The position numbers and the translations under genes were made by a program. Positions 35,073 to 44,578 of a stretch of DNA of 64,000 nucleotides are shown here, one piece after another. Origin of the DNA: Bradyrhizobium sp. SZCCT0153 (GTDB taxonomy: Bacteria; Pseudomonadota; Alphaproteobacteria; Rhizobiales; Xanthobacteraceae). The number at the start of each line of letters is the position of its first letter. Position 1 is the stretch's first letter. Location of the stretch: positions 372,001-436,000 of the forward strand of contig NZ_JAFCKS010000003.1 in NCBI RefSeq assembly GCF_018129995.1, written 5' to 3'. The notes under the pieces are model-generated. The model did not search any database, was not told the origin of the DNA, and worked only from the letters and a program-made list of their open reading frames with translations.

Positions 35073-35393
35073 ATGATTTCGACCTGGAGCGAATGGAAGC
35101 GCTATCCCCGTCCCGGACGGGGCGACAATCTGGAGGCGCCGATCGCGCCCGGCATCTACGAGGTCCGGATCGCCGGCACCGGCGCACTCTATTCCTTCGG
35201 CGCGGTCGACAATCTGGCGCAGGCGCTGGCGCTGCTGCCGGTCGGCTCGAAATCCTGGTTCGGCCGCCGCCATACCTCCGACGCTCCCGATCTCGAATAC
35301 CGGACGTGCGCGACCTCCTCGAAGGCTGATGCCAAGGCCGCCGCCGAGCGCATGATCGGCCGGCGCGAGACCTATATGAGCGGCGCTGCCTGA
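35073..35393 (+). CDS. Conserved-looking small protein of unknown function
   Basis: A 106-residue soluble protein starting MISTWSEWKRYPRPGRGDNLEAPIAPGIYEVRI. The start has a GAGGGGGACC ribosome site, and a GCGGCC/GGCCGC hairpin precedes it at 35040-35058. The early GIYEVRI...GALYSFG pattern resembles the first strands of a GIY-YIG fold, but no full catalytic motif (Tyr, Arg, Glu) is evident, so nuclease activity is not claimed. No signal peptide or membrane segment is present. It lies 112 bp ahead of the aldehyde dehydrogenase gene and could share its transcript. Confidence 0.7.
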   Translation: MISTWSEWKRYPRPGRGDNLEAPIAPGIYEVRIAGTGALYSFGAVDNLAQALALLPVGSKSWFGRRHTSDAPDLEYRTCATSSKADAKAAAERMIGRRETYMSGAA

Positions 35394-35505
35394 GGCTGCG
35401 GCTCCCAATTTCGTCATAGGCAGATGTGCGTTGCCGGACGGTGCATTGCGCGCCGTCTGTCCCTATATTCCGGCACGATCCGATCGTGCCCTGAGGAGTA
35501 ACGCC

Positions 35506-36999
35506 ATGACCCCGACTGCCGCCGCACGCGCCCAGCACGCCACGTCCACCCTGCGGGACAGGTTGAAGGACCCTTCGCTGCTCAAGGAGGCCTGCTACAT
35601 CGACGGCGCCTGGGTCGGCTCGCCGGTCTTCGCCGTCAACAATCCCGCGACCGGCGTCGAGCTCGCCAAGGTCCCGCAGCTCGGTGCGGACGAGACGACC
35701 AAGGCGGTCGAGGCCGCCCAGCGCGCCTTCCCGGCCTGGGCCAAGCACACCGCCAAGCAGCGTTCCAACATCCTGCGCAAATGGTTCGAGCTGATCATCG
35801 CCAACCGCGAGGACCTCGCGCTGATCCTCACCTCCGAGCAGGGCAAGCCGCTCGCCGAAGCGCTTGGCGAGGTCGACATCGGCGCGGCCTATATCGAGTT
35901 CTTCGCCGAGGAAGCCCGCCGCGTCTATGGCGAGACCATCCCGACGCAGCGGCCCGATGCGCGCCTGCTCGCGATCAAGCAGCCGATCGGCGTCTGCGGT
36001 GCCATCACGCCGTGGAATTTCCCGAACTCGATGATTACACGGAAGGTCTCGCCCGCCCTTGCCGCCGGCTGCACCGTGGTGCTGAAGCCTGCCAACGAGA
36101 CGCCGCTGTCGGCGCTGGCACTCGCTGTGCTTGCCGAGAAGGCCGGCATCCCCAAGGGCGTTCTCAATATTGTCACGGGCGACGCGCCGCCGATCGGCAA
36201 GGTTCTGTGCGAGCATCCGGCGGTGCGCTTCGTCGGCTTCACCGGCTCGACGGCCGTCGGCAAGATACTCTACCAGCAGGCCTCCGTCGGCGTGAAGCGG
36301 CTCGGCCTCGAGCTCGGCGGCAACGCGCCGTTCGTGGTGTTCGACGACGCCGATATCGACGCCGCGGTGGAAGGTGCGATCGTCTCGAAGTACCGCAACA
36401 TGGGCCAGACCTGCGTTTGCGCCAACCGCCTCTACGCCCAGGACAAGATCTACGACGAGTTCGTGCAGAAACTGTCGAAGAAGGTCGCGGCGATGAAGAT
36501 CGGCGACGGCACCGAGAGCGGCGTCACGCAGGGCCCGTTGATCAACCTGAAAGCCGTCGACAAGGTCGAGCGTCACATCGCCGACGCCGTCAAGCGCGGC
36601 GCCAAGGTCGTCACCGGCGGCAAGCGCAGCGAGCTCGGACGCTCGTTCTTCGAGCCGACGGTCCTTGCCGACGTCAAGCCGGATTCGCTGGTGGCGCAAG
36701 AGGAAACCTTCGGCCCGCTCGCGCCGGTGATCCGCTTCAAGGACGAAGCCGACGTCGTCGCGATGTGCAACGCCTCGCCGTTCGGGCTGGCGTCGTACTT
36801 CTATTCCCGCGATCTCGGCCGCGTCTGGCGCGTCGCCGAAGCGCTGGAGTCCGGCATGGTCGGCGTCAACACCGGCCTCATCACCACCGAAGTCGCGCCC
36901 TTTGGCGGCGTCAAGGAAAGCGGTCTTGGCCGCGAAGGCTCGCATCACGGCATGGAAGAATATGTCGAGATCAAATACGTGATGATGGCGGGGGTGTGA
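35506..36999 (+). CDS. gabD: NAD(P)-dependent succinate-semialdehyde dehydrogenase
   Basis: Aldehyde dehydrogenase of 497 aa, closest to GabD, which oxidises succinic semialdehyde to succinate in GABA breakdown. Visible motifs are PWNFPNSMITRKVSPALAAGC (cofactor fold), FTGSTAVGK, LELGGNAPFVVFDDADID (general-base Glu) and GQTCVCANR (catalytic Cys). KEETFGPLAPVIRF-type and NTGLITTEVAPFGGVKESGLGREG sequences close it. The ATG at 35506 follows a TGAGGAG site; an upstream in-frame start is not needed. No gabT lies beside it. Confidence 0.95.
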   Translation: MTPTAAARAQHATSTLRDRLKDPSLLKEACYIDGAWVGSPVFAVNNPATGVELAKVPQLGADETTKAVEAAQRAFPAWAKHTAKQRSNILRKWFELIIANREDLALILTSEQGKPLAEALGEVDIGAAYIEFFAEEARRVYGETIPTQRPDARLLAIKQPIGVCGAITPWNFPNSMITRKVSPALAAGCTVVLKPANETPLSALALAVLAEKAGIPKGVLNIVTGDAPPIGKVLCEHPAVRFVGFTGSTAVGKILYQQASVGVKRLGLELGGNAPFVVFDDADIDAAVEGAIVSKYRNMGQTCVCANRLYAQDKIYDEFVQKLSKKVAAMKIGDGTESGVTQGPLINLKAVDKVERHIADAVKRGAKVVTGGKRSELGRSFFEPTVLADVKPDSLVAQEETFGPLAPVIRFKDEADVVAMCNASPFGLASYFYSRDLGRVWRVAEALESGMVGVNTGLITTEVAPFGGVKESGLGREGSHHGMEEYVEIKYVMMAGV

Positions 37000-37224
37000 G
37001 GCCTTTGTCGGGGACGTCCCTGACGCTCGTCCACCAACTGAGCAAGTCCGATCGCAGCGCCCTGGCCGTCATCCGGCCGGGGCGCTGGCACATTTGCACC
37101 CAGCATTCGAGGTGCAGGCTCCGAGTCCCGGATGGAACCCGGCGGTTGGGCCTTGATGTTATTTCGTCCTTAAGCTCTTGTAATCCTATTGAGTTTCCCG
37201 GCATCCGGGCTGGATTGACAAGAC

Positions 37225-38727
37225 ATGTATATTGCGAAGCGTTTCATCGTGCCGATCTCGCTGGTTCTGCTTGTGGTCGGCCTGGCCGCGCTGCTCGCAG
37301 TTGTCGGCATGACCGTTTGGCTCGGCGATCGCGCGAACGAGCATTTCGATGAAGTGGTCAGATTGCGTGATGTTCGAGTCGCCGCGGTCGAGCTTCGCAG
37401 CGCGGTCCAGTCGGCGGAAGCGAGCCAGCGCGGATTGCTGCTGACCGGCAACCAGATCTACCTTTCTCCCTACGGCGCCGCAAAGACGTCGGCAAACCGG
37501 CAGCTCGATAGCCTGAAGCGGAATCTCGGCGACGACCCACAATTCAAGACGGTGTTGAAGCGGCTTGATGTCCTCACCGCCGATAAATTCGCCGAAATGG
37601 ACCAGACCATCGCGCTGAAGAACGACCGAAAGGACGACCAAGCCCTCGCCATCATCAATACCAACCGCGGCAAGGCGCTGATGGATGAGCTGAACCTGTT
37701 CGTCTCGGGCATCGTTCGGGCCATGGACAATCGTCTTACGTCGGGCGTCGTGCAGCAGAGGGTGAACGCGACGAATTTGAGGTTCGCGTCGATCGCGGCG
37801 TCAGTCCTGATTGTGCTGGTCGTCGGCGCCGTGACTGTAACGCTTCTGCGTTACACCAGCGAGTTGACGCAAGCGCGCGACGAGGTTGCGGCGCTCAACG
37901 TGTCCCTGGAGGATCGGGTCAAACACCGGACGGAAGCTCTTGCGAGGGCCAACGAAGAGATGCAGCGCTTCACGCATCTCGTGTCGCACGATATTCGCGC
38001 TCCGTTGATCAGCATTGTGGGATTTTCTGAAGAGCTTGCAGAGGGCGCGAAGGATCTCGCGCAATACCTCGAGCAGTCGAGCACCGGGTCGATCGATCCG
38101 AATCTGCAGCATGCAAGGAAGATCACCAATGAAGAGATGCCCGAAGCCATCAGCTATATCCGCAAGTCGGCGTCCAAGATGGAGACACTCCTGAACGCCG
38201 TGCTCCTGCTGTCGCGGGACGGGCGCCGCGATCCAAGGCCGGAAGCCGTGGACCTCGAGCGGACGTTTGTCTCGAGCGCCTCCGCGATCCAGCACCAGAT
38301 TTCGGCGGCGGGTGGAAAGATCGATACACAGTTTCAAGTCAGCTCGATCGTGACAGATCGGCTTTCGCTGGAGCAGGTGATCGGCAACCTCTTCGACAAT
38401 GCGGTCAAGTATCGCGCGAAGGAACGGCCACTTCAGCTCAAGGTCAGCAGTACGACGCTGCCCGGCGATCGGGTCGCTATCGAGGTTGCAGACAATGGCC
38501 GAGGCATAGCTCCGCAGGATCTGGGGCGGATTTTCGAGCTGTTCGGCAGGGTCGGCAAGCTGGACCAGACCGGCGAGGGTGTCGGGCTCGCTTATGCGAG
38601 AACGGTTTTGAGAAATCTTGGGGGAGATATCACTGCGACCTCCGAACTGGATCAGGGCACGACTTTCCGGATAGTCTTGCCGCGCAAACTGGTTCTTCCT
38701 TCCGTGGCCGACAGCGTGCCCGCATGA
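37225..38727 (+). CDS. Membrane sensor histidine kinase with CHASE3-like domain
   Basis: A 500-residue transmembrane kinase. TM1 is at about 8-32 and TM2 at about 188-208. The periplasmic domain between (about 33-185) is helical and CHASE3-like, with SAEASQRGLLLTGNQIYL. A coiled coil (213-248) leads to a HisKA domain with His255 in FTHLVSHDIRAPL. The ATPase domain has the N box NLFDNAVKYRA, G1 DNGRGIAPQDLG and G2 GEGVGLAYARTVLRNLGG. There is no receiver domain. Its stop overlaps the start of a periplasmic binding protein gene (ATGA). No response regulator or chemotaxis gene is nearby. Confidence 0.93.
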   Translation: MYIAKRFIVPISLVLLVVGLAALLAVVGMTVWLGDRANEHFDEVVRLRDVRVAAVELRSAVQSAEASQRGLLLTGNQIYLSPYGAAKTSANRQLDSLKRNLGDDPQFKTVLKRLDVLTADKFAEMDQTIALKNDRKDDQALAIINTNRGKALMDELNLFVSGIVRAMDNRLTSGVVQQRVNATNLRFASIAASVLIVLVVGAVTVTLLRYTSELTQARDEVAALNVSLEDRVKHRTEALARANEEMQRFTHLVSHDIRAPLISIVGFSEELAEGAKDLAQYLEQSSTGSIDPNLQHARKITNEEMPEAISYIRKSASKMETLLNAVLLLSRDGRRDPRPEAVDLERTFVSSASAIQHQISAAGGKIDTQFQVSSIVTDRLSLEQVIGNLFDNAVKYRAKERPLQLKVSSTTLPGDRVAIEVADNGRGIAPQDLGRIFELFGRVGKLDQTGEGVGLAYARTVLRNLGGDITATSELDQGTTFRIVLPRKLVLPSVADSVPA

Positions 38728-39860
38728 AATCTGACAGACGAAATTCGTTCGCGGCCCTCATCGCCTGCACCTTTATTGCCTGTCACGCGGGCGCACGGGC
38801 GGAGGACGGACCAGCCGGCATCACCATACCTCGCGTTTTTGACCCCTTCGATCGTAATGCCGCTGGTTGCAGTCTCCCTCCGTCACTTACCAAGTCTCTT
38901 GCCTTCGCGCAGGACAATGAACGCGAATTCGTCAAAGGCATTGCGAGAGGCCTCGCGATGGCGGCAAACGACCGTGGCCTCAGCTTTTCCACTTCGATTG
39001 CAGACAACGACGCGGTCAAGATGGTCGAACAGGTCGATGGCTTCCGAGCCGCGCGAACGGGTGGGCTTGTTGTTGCGCCCGTCGATCCCGCATCGTTGGC
39101 GCCGGCCTTGAGAAGAACAATCTGGCAAGGCGCCTATGTCGGCGCCGTTGTGCCGCCGCCGGCCACGTCCCTGTTGAATGCGCCCCAATATCTCACGGGC
39201 AAGGCGCTCGGCGATGCTGCGGCGAATTACATTCGGATCAAGCTTGGTGGCAAGGCCAACGTCGTGCTGCTGACTCACGACAGCCTGCAGTTTCTCGCCC
39301 CGCGTTTCGCGGCGATGCGCGACGTGTTGAGGGACATTCCCGGCGCCGACGTCGTTGCGGACATTTCCCCTCCGACGGTGAACAAGGAAGGCGGGTACAG
39401 GATGATGCAAACGATTCTGCTGGCGCATCCAGACGTGGACGTCGTGCTGGGAGCCGACACCGTCGTCCTTGGTGCTCTGCAGGCAGTCAGGGAGGCAGGC
39501 AAGGAAAGGCCGGATCAGTTCTTCGGCGGCATCGATGGAGAGGTCGAAGCCGTCACTGAAATCAAGAAAGGCGGCCCTTACAAGATCAGCATCAGTCTCG
39601 CATCCTCGGTGTTCGGTTACGCCATGGGTCAGCATGCAGCCGACTGGCTGGACGGCAAGAGCGTTCCGCAAGCCATGGACATTCTTCCAAGCGCGCTGAC
39701 GGCGGGGAATATCCGTCAATACGAAGCGGACCTGGCGAATCCCGCGGCCGTATTCAATGATCCCGCACGTCGGGATAACTACCTCAAGATGTACGGAAAT
39801 ATCTGCTACGACACGCGCGATCAGTACGTGAGCTTTCCGTGGTCTTCAGAAAGAAGGTAG
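38724..39860 (+). CDS. Periplasmic sugar-type binding protein (PBP type I)
   Basis: A 378-residue protein with a Sec signal (residues 1-26, ending GARA-EDG) and a type I periplasmic binding fold like ribose/xylose-binding proteins. Family-like segments are LAFAQDNEREFVKGIARGLAMAAND, GGLVVAPVDPASLAPALRR and DVVLGADTVVLGALQAVREAG. No ABC permease or ATPase genes are adjacent. Because it overlaps the preceding sensor kinase gene by four bases, it is more likely the kinase's sensing partner than a transport component, as TorT is for TorS. The ligand is unknown. It is convergent with the SulP gene, five bases apart. Confidence 0.9.
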   Translation: MKSDRRNSFAALIACTFIACHAGARAEDGPAGITIPRVFDPFDRNAAGCSLPPSLTKSLAFAQDNEREFVKGIARGLAMAANDRGLSFSTSIADNDAVKMVEQVDGFRAARTGGLVVAPVDPASLAPALRRTIWQGAYVGAVVPPPATSLLNAPQYLTGKALGDAAANYIRIKLGGKANVVLLTHDSLQFLAPRFAAMRDVLRDIPGADVVADISPPTVNKEGGYRMMQTILLAHPDVDVVLGADTVVLGALQAVREAGKERPDQFFGGIDGEVEAVTEIKKGGPYKISISLASSVFGYAMGQHAADWLDGKSVPQAMDILPSALTAGNIRQYEADLANPAAVFNDPARRDNYLKMYGNICYDTRDQYVSFPWSSERR

Positions 39861-39865
39861 CTTGA

Positions 39866-42100
39866 TCACCGCCGCAGCACCGCGATCGTCCGGTTCGCGA
39901 ACGTCAGCCGCTCGGCCATCACCGACACGAAGTAGGTCAAGAGCTTGTGACTGAGCGCGGGATCTTCGGTCTTGATCGCGTCGAACTGATGCGTGTTGAG
40001 CACGTATAGCACGCTGTCGACTTCGGCCTGGATCGTAGCGCTGCGCGGCGTGTTCGACACCAGGCCCATCTCGCCGATCGTGGTGTAGCGGCCGAGGCTG
40101 CGCACGCGCGTGGTGCGGTCGTCGTCGGCGGGGATCATGATGCCGACGCGGCCTTCGAGGATGAAGTGCATGGAATCGGCGGGGTCGCCGGCCTCAACGA
40201 TCACCTCCCCGGCTTCGACCTCGATGCGGTGGCAGCGGCGGATCAACTCGTCGGCGTCGTCCTCGCTGCCGAGGATGCGCGCGAACCAGTCGCGCAGGCT
40301 GGCTTCTTCCTGCGCCAGCTCCCGGTGCTGCGAGATGAGCTCGTTCTCGCACCATTCCAGCGCGCGATCGAGCTCGGGGATGATGGTGACGCCCTCGCCG
40401 ACGAAGTCGCTGGCGCGCAGCACCTTCTCGGCCGCGGCCGACAGATGCACCAGGATCAGCTCGACGCCGAGATCGCCTGCGCTGCGCTTGATCTGCGCAA
40501 AACTATAGGCCGCCGACGAATCCACTCCGGTGACGAGCTTGAAATCGAACAGCAGATAGCGGCATTCCGGGCGCTCCCGGAGCAGCCGCTTGACGTGCTG
40601 GTAGAGCCGGTTGGCGGAACCGAAGAACAGATAGCTCTGGAGGTTGAGGCCCTGGATCTTGCCGCCATGGGCCAGCAGCACGTCCTGGTCGTCGCGCGAG
40701 CGGTCGAGCGAGGAGCGATATTCCGATCCGTCGAAACTGTATTTGATCGACTTCACCCGCGCGGCGCTGAACGCAAACGTCGCGCAGCCGATGATGACGC
40801 CGATCAGGATGCCCGGCACGAAACCCCAGACGACGATGATCGCGATGATGGCGACCAGCGATACATATTCGAGCCTTGAGAGCCGCTTGCGCGACTCGAT
40901 CAGCCATTTATGGAGCTGGTCGGCGCCGAGATAGAGCAGCAGGCCGCCAAGCACGAATTTCGGCATGAAGCCGAGCAGCTCCGGCGCGACGGCGAGCATC
41001 AGCAGCGAGATGGCCGCAACCGTGAGGCTGGACAGGCGTCCCCGGCCGCCGCTGCTGAAATTCAGGATCGTGCGGCTGACCGAGATGCAGCCGGCATAGC
41101 CGGCGAGCGCGCCAGTCAGGATGTTGGCGACACCTGTGACGTTCAGCTCGCGCTCCAGATTGGTTTCGCGATGCACGGCAACCTCGACTCCCGTCGTGTT
41201 GAACAGCGTGCTGGACGCCGTGACGAAGATGACGGCGACGACATTGCCAAGCAGGTCCGGCACGGCGGACCACGGATAATGCGCGAGGTCGTCGCTGTGC
41301 CAAGGCAGCATGAAGGCCGCGGGCGGCGGGGGCTGGAAGGTCCAGCCCAGGGCACGCGCCTCCTCCGGCGAGATCCCTGCGATCCAAAACGCCAGATGTG
41401 CCGTGAGCATGCCGCCGATCAGAATGACGGGCAATCCGAACGGGCTGCGCGAGCGGTGCCACGTCAGATAAAGCACCAGCGCCATCGCGCAGGCGGCGCC
41501 CAGTTCCGCAAGCGTGACGCCATTGGTGAAGCGCAACATCGTGGCGAACTGCATGGGATGATCGGTGATCACCCGGATCGCGCCCATGATGATCAGGAGC
41601 CCGGTGGCGCCGAGGAAGCCACCTATCACCGGATAAGGTACGTAGCGGATCGCGCGGCCCATCCGCGTCAGTCCCAGTCCGCACAGCACGATCCCGGTCA
41701 GCACGGTTGAGAGGCCTAGCGTGATCAGGACGGGCGAGAGCAGGGGTGCCGATAAATTGGCTGCTTCGATGCGTTCGACCAGCGAGGCGGCCAAAATGCC
41801 CGTCACCGCGGCGGTCGAGCTGTCAGGGCCGGCAACCGCGAAGGGCAGGGAGCTTCCCAGCCCGATGACGGCCGCGAGCACCGCGGAACTGATGAAGGTC
41901 GCGGCGATGCCGTAGGACAGATAGGGCGAGAGCGGTCCCGCGAAGATCAGCAGCGCGTAGGAAAGTCCGAAGGTGACGGTCAGGACGCTGGCGGCGCTCC
42001 CGCCCAATATGTCATTCAGCGCACGCTTGAGGGCCGGATTGAGCCCGGCCGACGGAGTGAAGCCAATTGCAGGATCGGTCACGCCGTGAAACTCGCTCAT
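39866..42100 (-). CDS. SulP anion transporter with STAS and cyclic-nucleotide domains
   Basis: A 744-residue protein in three parts. The membrane domain (about 30-460) has the SulP fold (SLC26 family, sulfate, bicarbonate or dicarboxylate transport). A STAS domain follows at about 480-590 (KIQGLNLQSYLFFGSANRLYQHV). A C-terminal cNMP-binding domain (about 615-735) includes EVIVEAGDPADSMHFILEGRVGIMIPADD and YTTIGEMGLVSNTPRSATIQAE. Most bacterial SulP proteins end at STAS, so the extra regulatory domain suggests control by a cyclic nucleotide. Substrate and nucleotide are not deducible. Confidence 0.93.
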   Translation of the reverse strand: MSEFHGVTDPAIGFTPSAGLNPALKRALNDILGGSAASVLTVTFGLSYALLIFAGPLSPYLSYGIAATFISSAVLAAVIGLGSSLPFAVAGPDSSTAAVTGILAASLVERIEAANLSAPLLSPVLITLGLSTVLTGIVLCGLGLTRMGRAIRYVPYPVIGGFLGATGLLIIMGAIRVITDHPMQFATMLRFTNGVTLAELGAACAMALVLYLTWHRSRSPFGLPVILIGGMLTAHLAFWIAGISPEEARALGWTFQPPPPAAFMLPWHSDDLAHYPWSAVPDLLGNVVAVIFVTASSTLFNTTGVEVAVHRETNLERELNVTGVANILTGALAGYAGCISVSRTILNFSSGGRGRLSSLTVAAISLLMLAVAPELLGFMPKFVLGGLLLYLGADQLHKWLIESRKRLSRLEYVSLVAIIAIIVVWGFVPGILIGVIIGCATFAFSAARVKSIKYSFDGSEYRSSLDRSRDDQDVLLAHGGKIQGLNLQSYLFFGSANRLYQHVKRLLRERPECRYLLFDFKLVTGVDSSAAYSFAQIKRSAGDLGVELILVHLSAAAEKVLRASDFVGEGVTIIPELDRALEWCENELISQHRELAQEEASLRDWFARILGSEDDADELIRRCHRIEVEAGEVIVEAGDPADSMHFILEGRVGIMIPADDDRTTRVRSLGRYTTIGEMGLVSNTPRSATIQAEVDSVLYVLNTHQFDAIKTEDPALSHKLLTYFVSVMAERLTFANRTIAVLRR

Positions 42101-42382
42101 GAAAATTCCTGTTCGAGACGTAGACGACTGCGAGCCTAGCGCAACAGGATTCTTGCAAGTATGAGTTATCCGACAAGTTTGAGCGATGCTGATGGCTTCA
42201 GCCGTCGGCAGGTTCCGCGCCGGTCGGACGCGCGATCTTTGGCGTGTGAACGGCCAATCATACGTGGTGGATGGAGGAGCCGAAGCGCCCGCCTTGCAAT
42301 CGGTGTCGTGTTGGCGAAAGCCAGGACGCGCCGGGGAGGCATCGAGCCGGTCGGCAATGACGGAGCGAGACGAGCAGCCGGG

Positions 42383-43297
42383 CTAGATCTTCAGCTCGCT
42401 CCCCGTCACCCGTCGATAGGCCTCCAGATACCGCTTGCTCGTCGCCTCCACCACACTCGCGGGCAAAGGCGGCGGCGGGGCGTCGCCGTTCCAGCGGCCG
42501 GCGCGGCGCTCGACGTCGAGATAGTCGCGCAGCGGCTGCTTGTCGAAGCTCGCCTGCGGCTGGCCGGGCTTGTAGGCACTGGCCGCCCAGAATCGCGAGG
42601 AATCCGGTGTCATCACCTCGTCGATCAGGATGATGCGGCCGTTCTTGTCGCGGCCGAACTCGAACTTGGTGTCCGCGATGATGATGCCCTGCTCGCGCGC
42701 CAGTTCCTCGCCGAGCGTGTAGACCGCGCGCGTCATGCTCTCGAGCGTGTAGGCGACCTCCTCGCCGACGACTTCGCGCATCCGCGCGATGGTGATGTTC
42801 TCGTCGTGGCCGGTCTCGGCCTTGGTCGCCGGGCTGAAGATCGAGGGCTCCAGCTTCTCGCTTTCGACCAGACCCGCCTTCAGCTTCTCGCCGGCGAGCG
42901 TGCCGCTGGCGGCATATTCCTTCCAGGCCGAGCCCGAGAGATAGCCGCGGATCACGCATTCGATCGGGAACACGGTGGTGCGGCGGCAGAGCATGGCACG
43001 GCCGAGGATCTCGGCGCGGTGCGGCTTCAAGGCCGGCACGGCGGCAATGATCTCGTCGGTGTCGGCGCTGATCATGTGATGCGGCACCACGCCTTCGAGC
43101 TCGTTGAACCAGAACGCGCTGATCTGGGTCAGCACCGCGCCCTTCATCGGGATGGTCTCGCCCATCACGACGTCGAAGGCGCTGATGCGGTCGGTGGTGA
43201 GGAGCAGTAGGCGGTCGTCGTCGACGGCGTAGATGTCGCGCACCTTGCCGCGTCCGATCTTGGGCAAAGGCAGGTCGCTGGAGAGCATGGTGGTCAT
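42383..43297 (-). CDS. purC: SAICAR synthetase PurC
   Basis: Phosphoribosylaminoimidazole-succinocarboxamide synthase, 304 aa, purine synthesis. Motifs are [33 protein letters not shown] at the ATP site and [21 protein letters not shown]. It is of the longer type, related to yeast ADE1, rather than the ~250-aa form usually beside purS-purQ. A second purC elsewhere is likely by analogy with Bradyrhizobium. The ATG at 43297 is preferred; a GTG seven codons upstream is possible. The 282-bp spacer to the SulP start (42101-42382) shows no gene. Confidence 0.93.
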   Translation of the reverse strand: MTTMLSSDLPLPKIGRGKVRDIYAVDDDRLLLLTTDRISAFDVVMGETIPMKGAVLTQISAFWFNELEGVVPHHMISADTDEIIAAVPALKPHRAEILGRAMLCRRTTVFPIECVIRGYLSGSAWKEYAASGTLAGEKLKAGLVESEKLEPSIFSPATKAETGHDENITIARMREVVGEEVAYTLESMTRAVYTLGEELAREQGIIIADTKFEFGRDKNGRIILIDEVMTPDSSRFWAASAYKPGQPQASFDKQPLRDYLDVERRAGRWNGDAPPPPLPASVVEATSKRYLEAYRRVTGSELKI

Positions 43298-43374
43298 CGG
43301 CAAATCTTTCGCAGGCACGGCCTTCGACAGGAGATCACGGCCGCGCTGAATGGCCCGGCCAGGATCGGGATAGC

Positions 43375-44292
43375 CTATTCCGGCAGCGGAATGAACTCAT
43401 GTTCCTGCGGAACCGCGGCGAAGCGGCCGGTTTTCCAGTCCTGCTTGGCCTGCTCGATCCGCTCCTTGCTGGAGGAGACGAAATTCCACCAGATGTGTCG
43501 CGGCCCCTCCAGCGCATCGCCGCCGAGAAACATCATCCGCGTGGCTTTGAGCGCCTTCACCGTGATGCGATCGCCGGGCCGGAAGATCAGCAGCCGGGGC
43601 CCTTCATAGCGCTCGTTCGCGATCTCGATCTCGCCGTCGACGACGTAGATCGCGCGCTCCTCGTGGTCGGGGTCGAGCGGCACGCTCGCGCCCGCAACCG
43701 CCGTGACCTCGGTGTAGAACCAGGGCGAGACCATCGTGACAGGCGAGGTGATGCCGAAGGCTGAGCCCGCGATCACGCGCGCGGTGAAATCGCGCTCGGA
43801 GATCATCGGCAGATCACCGGCACCGTAGTGCTGGAATGACGGCGCGATCTCTTCCGATCCGGCCGGCAATGCGATCCAGCTTTGCAGGCCCAGCATCTGC
43901 TGGCCCGAGGCGCGTTGCGCATCCGGCGTGCGCTCGGAATGGGCGATGCCGCGGCCCGCGGTCATCAGGTTCATCGCGCCGGGCTGGATCTCGCAGACGT
44001 TGCCCTCGCTGTCGCGATGCATGATGGAGCCGTCGAACAGATAGGTGACGGTGGCAAGCCCGATATGCGGATGCGGCCGCACGTCCATGCCCTTGCCGGA
44101 AACGAATTGCACCGGCCCGAAATGATCGAAGAAGATGAAGGGGCCGACCATCTGGCGCTTGCCATGCGGCAGCGCGCGCCGCACGGCGAAGCCGTCGCCG
44201 AGATCGCGCGTGCGCGGCACGATGACGAGATCGAGCGCATCGCAGGACATGGGATCGCCGAGCACGGGATCGTTCGAGGGTTGCCAGCTCAT
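43375..44292 (-). CDS. Pirin-family cupin protein
   Basis: A 305-residue pirin-like bicupin. The N-terminal cupin (about 20-140) has metal-site sequence [18 protein letters not shown] and [29 protein letters not shown]. The C-terminal cupin follows. Bacterial pirins bind a metal, and some, such as YhhW, degrade quercetin; the role here is unknown. The start has an AAGGAG ribosome site, and the ORF continues upstream without one. Confidence 0.92.
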   Translation of the reverse strand: MSWQPSNDPVLGDPMSCDALDLVIVPRTRDLGDGFAVRRALPHGKRQMVGPFIFFDHFGPVQFVSGKGMDVRPHPHIGLATVTYLFDGSIMHRDSEGNVCEIQPGAMNLMTAGRGIAHSERTPDAQRASGQQMLGLQSWIALPAGSEEIAPSFQHYGAGDLPMISERDFTARVIAGSAFGITSPVTMVSPWFYTEVTAVAGASVPLDPDHEERAIYVVDGEIEIANERYEGPRLLIFRPGDRITVKALKATRMMFLGGDALEGPRHIWWNFVSSSKERIEQAKQDWKTGRFAAVPQEHEFIPLPE

Positions 44293-44578
44293 CGGTGGGC
44301 TCCTTTTATTGCGGCGATCGTAACAGGATTTGATGGTCCCGTCGCGACGCCTCCGCATTGCCGCGACGGTCTATTTGCCGTCATCGTGCGATATCGGCGA
44401 TACCTAATCTGGAAACTGGGGCGGACGATGGTTTCTCCGATCAAGCCGGGCGCAAACCTGATCGAGGTCGACGGTCCCGGGATCGAGACTGCGCCTCATT
44501 CGGCGTGATCCATCTTGAAAAGCGCGGCCTGACGAAGGATGTTTGGTTGATTTCCACCGCGACCGATCGCATCACCAG

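Noticed and set aside
35020..36948. Minus-strand open frame of 642 codons opposite gabD and the small gene
   Set aside because: Shadow frame; both plus-strand genes have ribosome sites and, for gabD, full motifs.
38724..39860. Reading the binding protein as part of an ABC importer
   Set aside because: No permease or ATPase gene is adjacent on either side; the next gene is a convergent SulP transporter.
42161..43210. Plus-strand frame opposite purC and the spacer
   Set aside because: Mostly antisense to purC; the 42101-42382 part alone shows no ribosome site or motif.
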